Assembly: GCF_001722335.1 (NCBI RefSeq)
Contig: NZ_MIHA01000037.1
Coordinates: 1 to 25,046 of the forward strand
DNA from: Mycolicibacterium flavescens
Lineage (GTDB): Bacteria > Actinomycetota > Actinomycetes > Mycobacteriales > Mycobacteriaceae
Length of the DNA stretch: 25,046 nt
Direction: 5' to 3'
Within the stretch, counting starts at the first letter, position 1, and every line of letters begins with the position of its first letter. The notes beneath the pieces were generated by a model, which saw nothing but the letters and a program-made list of their open reading frames with translations, made no database searches and was not told the origin of the DNA. Position numbers and translations under genes: made by a program. This document shows, piece by piece, positions 15,566 through 22,381 of this stretch.

Positions 15566-15612
15566 TGACGTACAGACGTATAGACGTATTTGCACCTATA
15601 CGTCATTACGTC
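15559..15612. promoter_or_regulatory. Partition site array C (8-bp phased half-sites)
   Basis: Seven steps on an exact 8-bp ladder: AACGTA (15559), GACGTA (15567, 15575 and 15583), TGCACC (15591), TACGTC (15599 and 15607). The outer arms ACGTAATGACGTA and TACGTCATTACGT form a 13-bp inverted repeat (15560-15572 and 15599-15611). It overlaps the last codons of the abi-like gene, just as array B overlaps the end of the RHH gene. The same degenerate TGCAC step is found in array A. Confidence 0.72.
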
Positions 15613-15668
15613 ACACATGTTTGACCCACCTTGGCAAGGTGCGGTTCTCAGGTGCTTGGCAGGGGGAT

Positions 15669-15857
15669 CTACGCCTCTTCGGTCCGCCGGGCATAGCGGT
15701 CCCGCGCAGCCCGCCGTTCAGCATTGGCGATGTCCCCGTTGAACTCTGACGCCAGATCGTCGTAGTCGACATCGAAGTCATCGGGCACAACGAGGTCAGG
15801 TAGTTGACCAAAGCAGCGTGTCAGCGGCTTCGAGGTGTCGTCGCCGTCGCTCCTCAC
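15669..15857 (-). CDS. Small acidic hypothetical protein
   Basis: 62 aa from GTG 15857; an upstream TTG at 15884 would give 71 aa, and neither start has a well-spaced ribosome binding site. The core VVPDDFDVDYDDLASEFNGD is strongly acidic and is followed by a basic helix, AERRAARDRYARRTEEA. An acidic segment followed by a helix is seen in many small antitoxins and antirestriction-like proteins, but I do not recognise a family. It is convergent with the abi-like gene across array C. Confidence 0.5.
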   Translation of the reverse strand: MRSDGDDTSKPLTRCFGQLPDLVVPDDFDVDYDDLASEFNGDIANAERRAARDRYARRTEEA

Positions 15858-15964
15858 GCCTCCAGGGTAGGGGGAGTTGGACAATGGTGTGCGGAGCGCG
15901 GCGATGCGAGGGAACTTGTTTGGAATCGTTCGAACGCATACGGCGTCATCAAGCGCCGGGCAAA

Positions 15965-16120
15965 GATGACCGGATGGTTCAGAACGACCCTGGCCGCAAG
16001 TCCGCCGACATCCTGCTGTCGTTGCCCGTGGAGTTGAAAGAGCGGATGGTCAACACCATTACGTGGACACGGCCGTACACCGGCATCGGACAGGCCGTCA
16101 CGGGGCGGACTAACAGCTAG
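15965..16120 (+). pseudogene. Remnant of a second RHH partition-type protein
   Basis: The frame around ATG 15974 reads KSADILLSLPVELKERMVNT and then ITWTRPYTGIGQ, the start of a familiar plasmid RHH protein in which I expect a second helix (QAFIRRAI-like) after TGIGQ. Instead the frame reads QAVTGRTNS and stops at 16120, so the second half of the fold is missing. The open frame upstream of 15965 has shadow-type composition. It may be a decayed relative of a ParB-type gene from an earlier plasmid backbone; a functional short peptide is unlikely. Confidence 0.5.
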
Positions 16121-16131
16121 TCGCGGGCGGC

Positions 16132-16344
16132 CTACTGCAGCACTCGACGGACCCATGTACCGATCGGGGCATCAAGGCAGCGACCGGACCCGGGCTCGCC
16201 CGACACCAGACGACGCCAGTGCTGCGCCGGATGTGGCTGGGAGCTGAGGACCGGCCAGCTCGACTGTGAGTCCTGGTCGAAAAGGACGTCGTCAGCCTGA
16301 ATCGCTTCGATGAGCACCCACTGAGTGCTGATCTGGTTTCTCAT
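16132..16344 (-). CDS. Small hypothetical protein
   Basis: 70 aa from ATG 16344 (MRNQISTQWVLIEAIQADDV). It is acidic in its first half, with a Trp/His-rich second half (PAQHWRRLVSGEPGSG), and has no motif I can name. There is no clear ribosome binding site, and the frame is also open upstream with low-quality composition. It is downstream of the YfbU gene on the same strand, but a terminator-like hairpin lies between them. Real coding is possible rather than certain. Confidence 0.4.
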   Translation of the reverse strand: MRNQISTQWVLIEAIQADDVLFDQDSQSSWPVLSSQPHPAQHWRRLVSGEPGSGRCLDAPIGTWVRRVLQ

Positions 16345-16448
16345 GCCGAGAACGGTAGTTCGACGCCGAATACTCTGCTGCATACTCTGCTGCACAGCTT
16401 TCTGGCGGCCTCGCGCTCCTGAGTGGGGCACCGGATTTTCAGACCCAA

Positions 16449-16468
16449 CCGGCCCGCTTGCGGGCCGG
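16449..16468. terminator. GC-rich hairpin between the YfbU gene and its downstream neighbour
   Basis: CCGGCCCGC (16449-16457) and GCGGGCCGG (16460-16468) form a perfect 9-bp inverted repeat with a very short loop. It lies about 55 bp after the stop of the minus-strand YfbU gene (16523). On the minus strand it is followed by TTGGGTCTGAAAATC, with no long T-run, which is common for mycobacterial terminators. Confidence 0.5.
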
Positions 16469-16522
16469 GCGGGAGCCGTCTCGTGTCTTTTGCGCCAGGC
16501 CGGGAGAGCCAGGCCTCTCGAG

Positions 16523-17281
16523 CTAGCCGCGGCGCGACGGGTGGCGAGCGTCTGCGATCTGCTGCAGCTCGTCGAGGGACAGCAGGTAGTCCTCTCGGTG
16601 GAATCCGCGGTCGCGGTTGGCCTTGATGCGGCGGTGTTCGGCAACCATGCGCATGTAGGTGTCGAGCATGAGGGAGTGGGAGTTCCCCTCGTCGTTGTCC
16701 TTCCACTGTTCGTGCAGTTCAGCCCACCGGCCGTCGCTCATGAGGAACTCGACGTAGCGGGCCATGTGGTTTTCCAGTCCGTCGTTGCCGTCGAAGCCCT
16801 TAAATTCCAGCTCGTACTTGAGGTCCTCGTCGACGACGGCGGTCCCGTCCTTCTCCAGCCGCCGGATGCTGAAGGTGATGATGCGGAACATGTCGAGGAT
16901 GTCCAGGACGCGGCCGCAGTCACGCTTGGACAGCTCGGGGCTGAACCCGGCGACTTCACGCCAATACTCCCCGGTGTAGCCCGCCTCGATCACTCTCGCA
17001 CGCCCCAGCTGATAACCGAGGTCTCCGTCCACGTCGTCGTTGTCCTCGGGCAGCACGCGCGCGAGGATGCGGTGAAGCAGCGAAAGCACCTGCCGGTCGG
17101 CAATCCGCATCGTCTCCGGCGCCGGCAGGTCGCCGTGGTCTTCTTTGGACTCATAGCCAGGGACGAGCGCGGTCGTGAGCAGATCGCGTACGTACTCGCT
17201 GACGCTGACACCCTCCGCGTCAGCCATGTCCTTGAGTTCATCGCGGACCTGATCGTCGACTCGGATATTCAAGACAGCCAC
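16523..17281 (-). CDS. RHH-YfbU fusion protein
   Basis: A 252-aa protein from GTG 17281 with GGAGG at good spacing. Residues 1-45 are an RHH DNA-binding unit (VLNIRVDDQVRDELKDMADA, turn GVSVSEYVRD). The remainder is a YfbU domain: HRILARVLPEDNDDVD, YTGEYWREVAGFSPELSKRD, CGRVLDILDMFRIIT, FKGFDGNDGLENHMARYVEF and a C-terminal LDTYMRMVAEHRRI ... LSLDELQQIADA. YfbU of E. coli lacks the RHH part and has no settled function. The fusion suggests that the YfbU domain works under control of, or at, a DNA site. Direct repeats upstream (17303-17351) are a likely operator for self-repression. A toxin-antitoxin-like single protein is a guess. Confidence 0.8.
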   Translation of the reverse strand: MAVLNIRVDDQVRDELKDMADAEGVSVSEYVRDLLTTALVPGYESKEDHGDLPAPETMRIADRQVLSLLHRILARVLPEDNDDVDGDLGYQLGRARVIEAGYTGEYWREVAGFSPELSKRDCGRVLDILDMFRIITFSIRRLEKDGTAVVDEDLKYELEFKGFDGNDGLENHMARYVEFLMSDGRWAELHEQWKDNDEGNSHSLMLDTYMRMVAEHRRIKANRDRGFHREDYLLSLDELQQIADARHPSRRG

Positions 17282-17302
17282 GCCGCCCTCCCTAACGTAA
17301 TT

Positions 17303-17351
17303 GTGTATGACAACTTATAATGAGTGTCACACAACACTACGTGTATGACAA
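17303..17351. promoter_or_regulatory. Operator repeats upstream of the RHH-YfbU gene
   Basis: GTGTATGACAA occurs at 17303-17313 and again at 17341-17351, in direct orientation 38 bp apart. Between them TGTCACACAACAC is a partial inverse of the same element. An AT-rich CATTATAAG on the minus strand is a candidate -10 box. The spacing from the GTG 17281 fits an autoregulated promoter. Confidence 0.45.
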
Positions 17352-17384
17352 GGGTGCGTCAGGGGGACACGGTGTAGCCAGGAG

Positions 17385-17430
17385 CTGTCTCGTTCTAGAG
17401 ATGTGAGCTCGATCGAATCCTGTCTCACAG
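17385..17430 (+). repeat. Recombinase-type half-site S1 (left edge of cassette region)
   Basis: CTGTCTCGTTCTAGAG (17385-17400) is nearly identical to the sequences between genes at 17826, 23483 and 23926 and to the one upstream of the serine recombinase at 23993. A second TGTCTCA lies 35 bp further on (17421), and TGTGAG at 17403 is its inverse. It lies 67 bp before the Ala-rich gene at 17467. Confidence 0.45.
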
Positions 17431-17466
17431 CAACCGCGACGAGCACCACGGCTCTAGCCTGGGCAA

Positions 17467-17820
17467 ATGTCGGAACAGGCTCGCCAGAGGGCGGCACAGC
17501 GGGCTGCAGAACTCGCCCGCCGGCGAGCCGATCTTGAAGCTGGACAACCGGTCACTTCTGAGGACGTCGACCACGCGACACGGCGCGCCGAGGAAGCGAA
17601 ACAGCGCGCCGAAAACGCCCATCTATCCGCAGCTCATCGCCACGAACAGGCCGCCGATGCGCACCAGCGAGCAGCCGAGGTTCACGACCAAGCAGCGTCA
17701 GCAGGTGTCGGAGACGTCACTGCGCACGAGGCCAAAGCTAAAGATCATCGCAGGGCCGCCACTGCCGATCGAGAGGCCGCTTTGCGCGACTACGACAACG
17801 CTGAGCAAGAGCGTCACTAG
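17467..17820 (+). CDS. Small Ala/Arg/Glu-rich coiled-coil protein
   Basis: 117 aa, almost entirely charged helix: SEQARQRAAQRAAELARRRA, then repeated A-E-x-A/H-x-x-A patterns including HLSAAHRHEQAADAHQRAAEVH. This heptad-rich composition gives a long coiled coil with many His residues and no cysteines. No signal peptide or membrane segment is visible. Proteins of this kind are common, unnamed accessory genes in mycobacteria. It stands alone between recombination-like half-sites S1 and S2, so it looks like a one-gene cassette. Confidence 0.6.
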   Translation: MSEQARQRAAQRAAELARRRADLEAGQPVTSEDVDHATRRAEEAKQRAENAHLSAAHRHEQAADAHQRAAEVHDQAASAGVGDVTAHEAKAKDHRRAATADREAALRDYDNAEQERH

Positions 17821-17825
17821 TTGGT

Positions 17826-17856
17826 TGTCTCGTATCTAAAGAATGCGGACGTCTCA
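17826..17856 (+). repeat. Recombinase-type half-site S2
   Basis: TGTCTCGTATCTAAAGAA begins at 17826, six bases after the stop of the Ala-rich gene, with ACGTCTCAG 24 bp further on. It matches S1 and S3 in the TGTCTCGTnTCTA core, with an A in place of the common T. Confidence 0.4.
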
Positions 17857-18147
17857 GTTCCTGCCTTGGGGCAGCCTTAGCATCCAATTGAAACGCTATT
17901 ATCGTTGGATGGCGATGGATAAATGGGGCGGAGACCCCTCCGTCGCACCGCGCTGGGCCACGTCCTGGCCCTCAACGAAGGCCACCGCTTCCACCACTTG
18001 AAATGGGCCGGCACCCCAGCAGCTACCTGCGCCAGATGGTCTACCCGTTCACCGCCGCCGGCGGCTGCACCCTCAAGCCCACGACCGAGACAGGCGACGC
18101 GCAGGCATCGGCATCCCACCCCGCCTCCAAGTATCGCTGCTGACCGG
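17857..18147. other. Intergenic region with a duplicate of the cmtR start region
   Basis: No intact gene is visible in these roughly 290 bp. Positions 17896-17922 repeat the operator and first codons of the cmtR-like gene (18148-18174) with 22 of 27 bases identical, at a distance of exactly 252 bp. Both copies contain ATCG-N8-CGAT and ATGGCGATG. This may be the 5' remnant of a second sensor gene or a duplicated operator. The stretch after it (open with LRRTALGHVLALNEGHRFHH) could be a fragment of a lost metal-related gene. Confidence 0.4.
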
Positions 18148-18174
18148 CTATCATCGTCTTATGGCGATGAATAA
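18148..18174 (+). promoter_or_regulatory. Predicted operator overlapping the start of the cmtR-like gene
   Basis: The sequence contains CATCG and CGATG arms separated by eight bases, and the ATG of the sensor gene lies in the spacer region. A second copy with the same ATCG-N8-CGAT layout lies 252 bp upstream. ArsR-family repressors bind such short inverted repeats and release them on binding metal. Confidence 0.4.
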
Positions 18175-18568
18175 GGCGGATGGCTGCCTCACCGGACACA
18201 CCTCGGGAAGTTCGAATCTGGATGCCGCGGTGGCGCTTTTTCACAGCCTCTCCGATTCGGCGCGGTTGGCGATCGTGCGCCGCCTGGCCGATGGGGAGGC
18301 CCGCGTGGTCGACCTGATCGGCGAGCTGGGCCTGGCGCAGTCCACCGTGTCGGCGCATGTGGCGTGCCTGCGGGACTGCGGCCTGGTCACCGGCCGCCCC
18401 GAGGGGCGGCAGGTGTTCTACTCGCTGACCCGCCCTGAGCTGCTCGATCTGCTGGCCTCGGCCGAGACGCTGTTGGCCGCCACCGGCAACGCGGTGGCGC
18501 TGTGCCCCACCTACGGAACCCGCTCCGGCACCGACGCGACGACGGGTGCGCAGGAGGCTCGGCGATGA
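18161..18568 (+). CDS. cmtR: CmtR-like ArsR-family Cd(II)/Pb(II)-sensing repressor
   Basis: A 135-aa winged-helix repressor. The helix-turn-helix reads VVDLIGELGLAQSTVSAHVA, and the wing GRPEGRQVFYSLT. Cysteines C69 and C73 in HVACLRDCGL and C115 in ALCPTYG match the Cys57, Cys61 and Cys102 pattern of M. tuberculosis CmtR in spacing (4 and about 42 residues). CmtR uses these to bind Cd or Pb and to release DNA. Its stop overlaps the start of the ATPase gene (ATGA), so sensor and pump are one operon. M. tuberculosis has cmtR in the ctpG operon, so this is a plasmid version of that pair. A poor operator match cannot be excluded. Confidence 0.85.
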   Translation: MAMNKADGCLTGHTSGSSNLDAAVALFHSLSDSARLAIVRRLADGEARVVDLIGELGLAQSTVSAHVACLRDCGLVTGRPEGRQVFYSLTRPELLDLLASAETLLAATGNAVALCPTYGTRSGTDATTGAQEARR

Positions 18569-20532
18569 GCGATGCATGCGGCTGCGGCGACGACGAACCC
18601 CGCGGCGCCGAGGAGCAGGAGCGTGAGCCCGAGCGGCTCTGGCAGATCAAGGAACTGCAGTTCGCCGCCCTCTCGGGGGCGTTCCTGCTGGCAGCGGTGA
18701 TCGCCGGGTTCGGCGACGCTGCTGAGCCGGTCGTCGTGGCGCTGGAAGCGGTGGCGCTGCTGGCCGGCGCCTACACCTTCGTGCCGTCCACTCTCAAGCG
18801 TCTGGTGAAGGGCAAGATCGGGGTCGGCACGCTGATGACCATCGCCGCGGTGGGCGCGGTGATCCTCGGCGAGGTGGGGGAGGCCGCGATGCTGGCCTTC
18901 CTGTTCTCCATCAGCGAGGGACTGGAGGAGTACTCGCTGGCGCGCACTCGACGCGGCCTGCGGGCGCTGTTGTCGCTGGTCCCCGATGAGGCGACCGTGC
19001 TGCGTGACGGCGCCGAAAAGACCGTTGCGCCGGCGGATTTGCAGATCGGCGACCGGATGCTGGTCAAGCCGGGTGAGCGTGTCGCGACCGACGGCATCAT
19101 CCGGTTGGGCCGCACCGCACTGGATGTCTCGGCCATCACCGGCGAGTCGGTTCCCGTGGAGGCCGGCCCCGGTGATGAGGTGTTCGCGGGGTCGATCAAT
19201 GGCACCGGGGTCCTCGAGGTGGAGGTCACCACCACCGCCGAGGACAACTCGCTGGCCCGCATCGTGCGCATCGTGGAGGCTGAGCAGTCCCGCAAGGGCG
19301 CCTCCCAGCGCTTGGCCGATCGCATCGCCAAACCCCTGGTGCCCGGGATCATGATCGTCGCCGGGCTGATCGCGGTGATCGGCAGCCTGCTCGGTGACTC
19401 GGCCACCTGGATCGAACGTGCCCTGGTCGTGTTGGTCGCGGCCTCACCGTGCGCGCTGGCGATCTCGGTGCCGGTCACCGTGGTGGCTGCGATCGGCGCC
19501 GCCAGCAAGCTCGGCGCGCTGGTCAAGGGCGGCGCCGCGCTGGAAGGGCTGGGCAAGATCCGTGGTGTCGCCTTGGACAAGACCGGCACGCTCACCGCGA
19601 ATCGGCCCGCCGTCATCGACGTGGCCACCACCCACGGTGCGACCCGCGAGCAGGTGCTGGATCTGGCGGCCGCGCTGGAAGCGCGCAGCGAGCACCCGCT
19701 CGCCGCGGCGATCCTCGCCGCAGCCGAGAACGTCGTGCCCGCCACCGACGTCGAGGCCGTCACCGGTGCCGGGCTCACGGGGCGTCGGGACGGGCACACG
19801 CTTCGTCTGGGCCGCCCCGGCTGGCTGGACCCCGGCCCGTTGGCCGGTGATGTCGCGCGGATGCAGCAGGCCGGCGCCACCGCAGTGCTGGTCGAAGACA
19901 ACGGGCAGGTGATCGGTGCGATCGCCGTGCGCGACGAGCTGCGCCCCGAGGCCGCCGAGGTGGTCGCCCGCCTGCGCCGCGACGGCTATCACGTGGCGAT
20001 GCTCACCGGCGACAACCACGCCACCGCCGCCGCGCTGGCCCATGACGTCGGGATCGAGGCGGTGCACGCCGAGCTGCGCCCCGAAGACAAAGCACGGCTG
20101 ATCGAGCAGCTACGCGCCCAGCGGCCCACGGCGATGGTCGGCGATGGCGTCAACGACGCTCCCGCGTTGGCCACCGCCGACATAGGGATCGCGATGGGCG
20201 CGATGGGCACCGACGTGGCCATCGAAACCGCCGACGTGGCGTTGATGGGCGAGGACCTGCGCCACCTGCCCCAAGCGTTCAGCCACGCGCGCCGGGCGCG
20301 GCGGATCATGCTGCAAAACGTCGGCCTGTCCCTCGGGCTGATCATCGCGTTGGTGCCGCTGGCGCTGTTCGGGGTGCTCGGGCTGGCCGCCGTGGTGCTG
20401 GTCCACGAACTCGCCGAGATCGTGGTCATCGCCAACGGTGTGCGGGCCGGGCGCACCACACCGCTGGCTGCCGTGCCGGTCGACCCGGCAGCCAGCCATA
20501 CCAGTGCGGCAACGGTGGGCGCGCCATCGTGA
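18565..20532 (+). CDS. P1B-type heavy-metal ATPase (CtpG/CadA-like, SPC motif)
   Basis: A 655-aa efflux pump. ATG 18565 is preferred: AGGAGG lies eight bases upstream and it overlaps the sensor stop. Motifs are TGES (192-195), the transmembrane SPC ion motif in AASPCALAISV (294-296), the phosphorylation site DKTGT (338-342), HP in SEHPLA (377-378) and GDGVNDAP (526-533). HELAE (614-618) lies in the last transmembrane segment. Six to eight membrane segments are visible. There is no N-terminal heavy-metal-associated domain; instead a short cysteine pair, CGC at residues 5-7, may bind metal. SPC in place of CPC together with HE is known for P1B-4 pumps, so Co/Zn is possible, but the CmtR partner points to Cd/Pb/Zn. 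Confidence 0.92.
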   Translation: MSDACGCGDDEPRGAEEQEREPERLWQIKELQFAALSGAFLLAAVIAGFGDAAEPVVVALEAVALLAGAYTFVPSTLKRLVKGKIGVGTLMTIAAVGAVILGEVGEAAMLAFLFSISEGLEEYSLARTRRGLRALLSLVPDEATVLRDGAEKTVAPADLQIGDRMLVKPGERVATDGIIRLGRTALDVSAITGESVPVEAGPGDEVFAGSINGTGVLEVEVTTTAEDNSLARIVRIVEAEQSRKGASQRLADRIAKPLVPGIMIVAGLIAVIGSLLGDSATWIERALVVLVAASPCALAISVPVTVVAAIGAASKLGALVKGGAALEGLGKIRGVALDKTGTLTANRPAVIDVATTHGATREQVLDLAAALEARSEHPLAAAILAAAENVVPATDVEAVTGAGLTGRRDGHTLRLGRPGWLDPGPLAGDVARMQQAGATAVLVEDNGQVIGAIAVRDELRPEAAEVVARLRRDGYHVAMLTGDNHATAAALAHDVGIEAVHAELRPEDKARLIEQLRAQRPTAMVGDGVNDAPALATADIGIAMGAMGTDVAIETADVALMGEDLRHLPQAFSHARRARRIMLQNVGLSLGLIIALVPLALFGVLGLAAVVLVHELAEIVVIANGVRAGRTTPLAAVPVDPAASHTSAATVGAPS

Positions 20533-20599
20533 CCCCCGGCCACACCGGTACCGTGACTAAAGAGCAGGTCAGCGACACCGCAGACACGGGGCCAGCCGC

Positions 20600-21199
20600 A
20601 TGATCCTGTCGTCGGTTCTGCCCGCTATCGGTCTGTTCATCGTCACCAACATCGACGACATCATCGTGCTGTCGTTGTTCTTCGCCCGCGGCGCGGGACA
20701 ACGCGGCACCACGGCCCGGATCACCGCAGGGCAATACCTCGGATTTGCGGGGATTCTGGGCGCGGCGGTGCTGGTGACGCTCGGTGCCGGAGCGTTCCTT
20801 CCCCCGGAAGTCATCCCGTACTTCGGGCTCATACCCCTGGCCCTGGGACTGTGGGCGGCCTGGGGAGCCTGGCGTGGCAACGACGACGACGACGATGACG
20901 GCAAGGTTGCCGGCAAGAACGTCGGTGTCTTAACCGTCGCCGCAGTCACCTTCGCCAACGGCGGCGACAACATCGGCGTCTACGTTCCGGTCTTCTTGAG
21001 CGTGGGACCCGCCGCCGTGGTGGCCTACTGCGTCGTCTTCCTCGCGCTCGTCGCGGTCCTCGTCATCGCCGCCCGATTCGTCGCCACCCGCCGGCCGATC
21101 GCCGAAGTCCTCGAACGCTGGGAACACGTCCTGTTCCCGATCGTTCTGATCGCCCTGGGCATCTTCATCCTGGTCAGCGGCCTCGCTTTTGAGAACTAG
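20600..21199 (+). CDS. cadD: CadD-family cadmium resistance transporter
   Basis: A 199-aa integral membrane protein, the size of CadD. It has the two short acidic repeats typical of the family: TNIDDIIVLSLFF in the first segment (residues 16-28) and FANGGDNIGVYVPVF (118-132). Five or six hydrophobic segments are visible. A run of six aspartates (D95-D100) in a cytoplasmic loop is unusual and could bind divalent metal. CadD proteins export cadmium or confer resistance by an unresolved route. It follows the ATPase gene by 67 bp in the same direction. The stop codon region can pair with the ribosome binding site of the next gene. Confidence 0.88.
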   Translation: MILSSVLPAIGLFIVTNIDDIIVLSLFFARGAGQRGTTARITAGQYLGFAGILGAAVLVTLGAGAFLPPEVIPYFGLIPLALGLWAAWGAWRGNDDDDDDGKVAGKNVGVLTVAAVTFANGGDNIGVYVPVFLSVGPAAVVAYCVVFLALVAVLVIAARFVATRRPIAEVLERWEHVLFPIVLIALGIFILVSGLAFEN

Positions 21200-21257
21200 G
21201 CAGCCACGAACACCGGCGATGAACTCCGCGCCAACGTGGTCATCGAGAGGAGTTCTC
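21191..21257 (+). promoter_or_regulatory. Alternative RNA hairpins hiding the tlpA ribosome binding site
   Basis: The ribosome binding site GAGAGGAG before ATG 21258 lies beside GGAGTTCTC (21249-21257). GAACTCC at 21221-21227 can pair with GGAGTTC, and GAGAACT at 21191-21197, overlapping the cadD stop, can pair with AGTTCTC. Only one can form at a time. A ribosome finishing cadD would melt the first, so the two genes may be translationally coupled. Confidence 0.4.
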
Positions 21258-21854
21258 ATGCCTAGCCTCAGGCGAATAGTCGCTGTCGTGGCGGCACTTG
21301 TCGTCGCGACAGTCTCGGTCACCGGTTGCACCACCGGCGAGGATGCCGTCGCCCAAGGCGGCACCTTCGACTTCGTGTCGCCCGGCGGGCAGACCGCGAT
21401 CTTCTATGACCCGCCCTCGACGCGGGGCACGATCGGCGACCTGAGCGGACCCGACTTGTTCACCGACGAACCGATCCGGCTATCGGATTTCACCGGGAAA
21501 GTGGTCCTCATCAACGTGTGGGGCTCCTGGTGTGCGCCGTGCCGCACCGAAACCCCGGAGCTGGAGACGGTGTACAGCGAATATCGCGACCGCGGCGTCC
21601 AGTTCCTCGGTATCGATGTCCGCGACAACCGGGACACCGCACGCGATTTCGTCACCGACCGCAACGTGCAATATCCCTCCATCTTCGATCCCTCGCTGCG
21701 CAGCCTCATCACCCTGGGACGCAACTATCCGACCAGCGTGGTGCCCACCACAATGGTCCTCGACCGCCAACACAGGGTCGCCGCGGTGTACCTGATGGCA
21801 CTACTCGCCGAAGACCTCCGGCCGCTACTCGATCGGCTGACCACCGAGCGCTGA
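21258..21854 (+). CDS. TlpA/ResA-like thioredoxin-fold lipoprotein
   Basis: A 198-aa exported thiol protein. ATG 21258 has GAGAGGAG upstream. The N-terminus has basic residues (SLRRI), a hydrophobic stretch and the lipobox VTGC with lipid attachment at C24, so it should be anchored outside the cytoplasmic membrane. The active site is WCAPC (91-95) in VVLINVWGSWCAPCRTETPE, and the cis-proline loop reads YPTSVVPTTMVLD. It fits reductases of the TlpA/ResA group, which keep cysteines reduced outside the cell. Next to cadD and a second thiol protein, a role in repairing metal-damaged thiols or in delivering reductant is plausible. Confidence 0.88.
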   Translation: MPSLRRIVAVVAALVVATVSVTGCTTGEDAVAQGGTFDFVSPGGQTAIFYDPPSTRGTIGDLSGPDLFTDEPIRLSDFTGKVVLINVWGSWCAPCRTETPELETVYSEYRDRGVQFLGIDVRDNRDTARDFVTDRNVQYPSIFDPSLRSLITLGRNYPTSVVPTTMVLDRQHRVAAVYLMALLAEDLRPLLDRLTTER

Positions 21855-21902
21855 CACCGAACGGGATTGTGACGTTGAATGCCCGGTCGCCGTGCCAGTG
21901 CT

Positions 21903-22244
21903 TTATCTGCTGGTTACGGCGGCGAGGTCATCGGGAATGGGCATCGGTGTCATCAGCCCTGCCGTGACGCGGCCGGTGTTGCCGACGGGATACCGACCGG
22001 TCATCGACCCCGGGGCAGCGACAATGAGGCGCAGCACCTGCCCGAGTGTTTCGCGGCGGTCGCGCTGGCGCACGGCCAACACCAGCATGGCGGCGTGGTT
22101 GCAGGTGTGCAGCCACGGATCTGGCTGCGACACGATGTGAGCCCGCTCCAGATGTCGCCACCGCGCTAGCGAATCGTCGGCTTTCGTAGCGGCGTCCATC
22201 TCGCGTCGATACACCAGGCGGGCCTGCGCACTGATCCTCGGCAT
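21903..22244 (-). CDS. DUF3703 family protein
   Basis: 113 aa from ATG 22244, with AGGAG eight bases upstream (a GTG three bases earlier is possible). It carries the features I associate with DUF3703: RWRHLERAHIVSQPDPWLHTC near the middle and GSMTGRYPVGNTGRV followed by PIPDDL at the end. Members are often found beside metal and mercury resistance genes; the function is unknown. His and Cys residues in the HLERAH and HTCNH region could bind metal. It stands opposite to tlpA, tail to tail, and is upstream of nothing on its strand. Confidence 0.8.
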   Translation of the reverse strand: MPRISAQARLVYRREMDAATKADDSLARWRHLERAHIVSQPDPWLHTCNHAAMLVLAVRQRDRRETLGQVLRLIVAAPGSMTGRYPVGNTGRVTAGLMTPMPIPDDLAAVTSR

Positions 22245-22381
22245 CACACTCGCTCCTGCCTGCGGTCGGCAGTTAGGTCACCGACAGCAAGACTGCCACC
22301 AAGACCAGCTGCAATACCGTTATTTACCAACGCTTCTCATGCCTCGCCCTGAACGAGTCAGCGGACTGCGGGCGGCAACCA

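Noticed and set aside
13727..15612. CRISPR array
   Set aside because: The repeats are six bases at 8-bp steps with inverted symmetry, without spacers of 30 bp or more and without cas genes.
18771..19901. Long minus-strand frame opposite the metal ATPase
   Set aside because: It is a typical antisense shadow of a GC-rich gene; the plus strand carries all P-type ATPase motifs.
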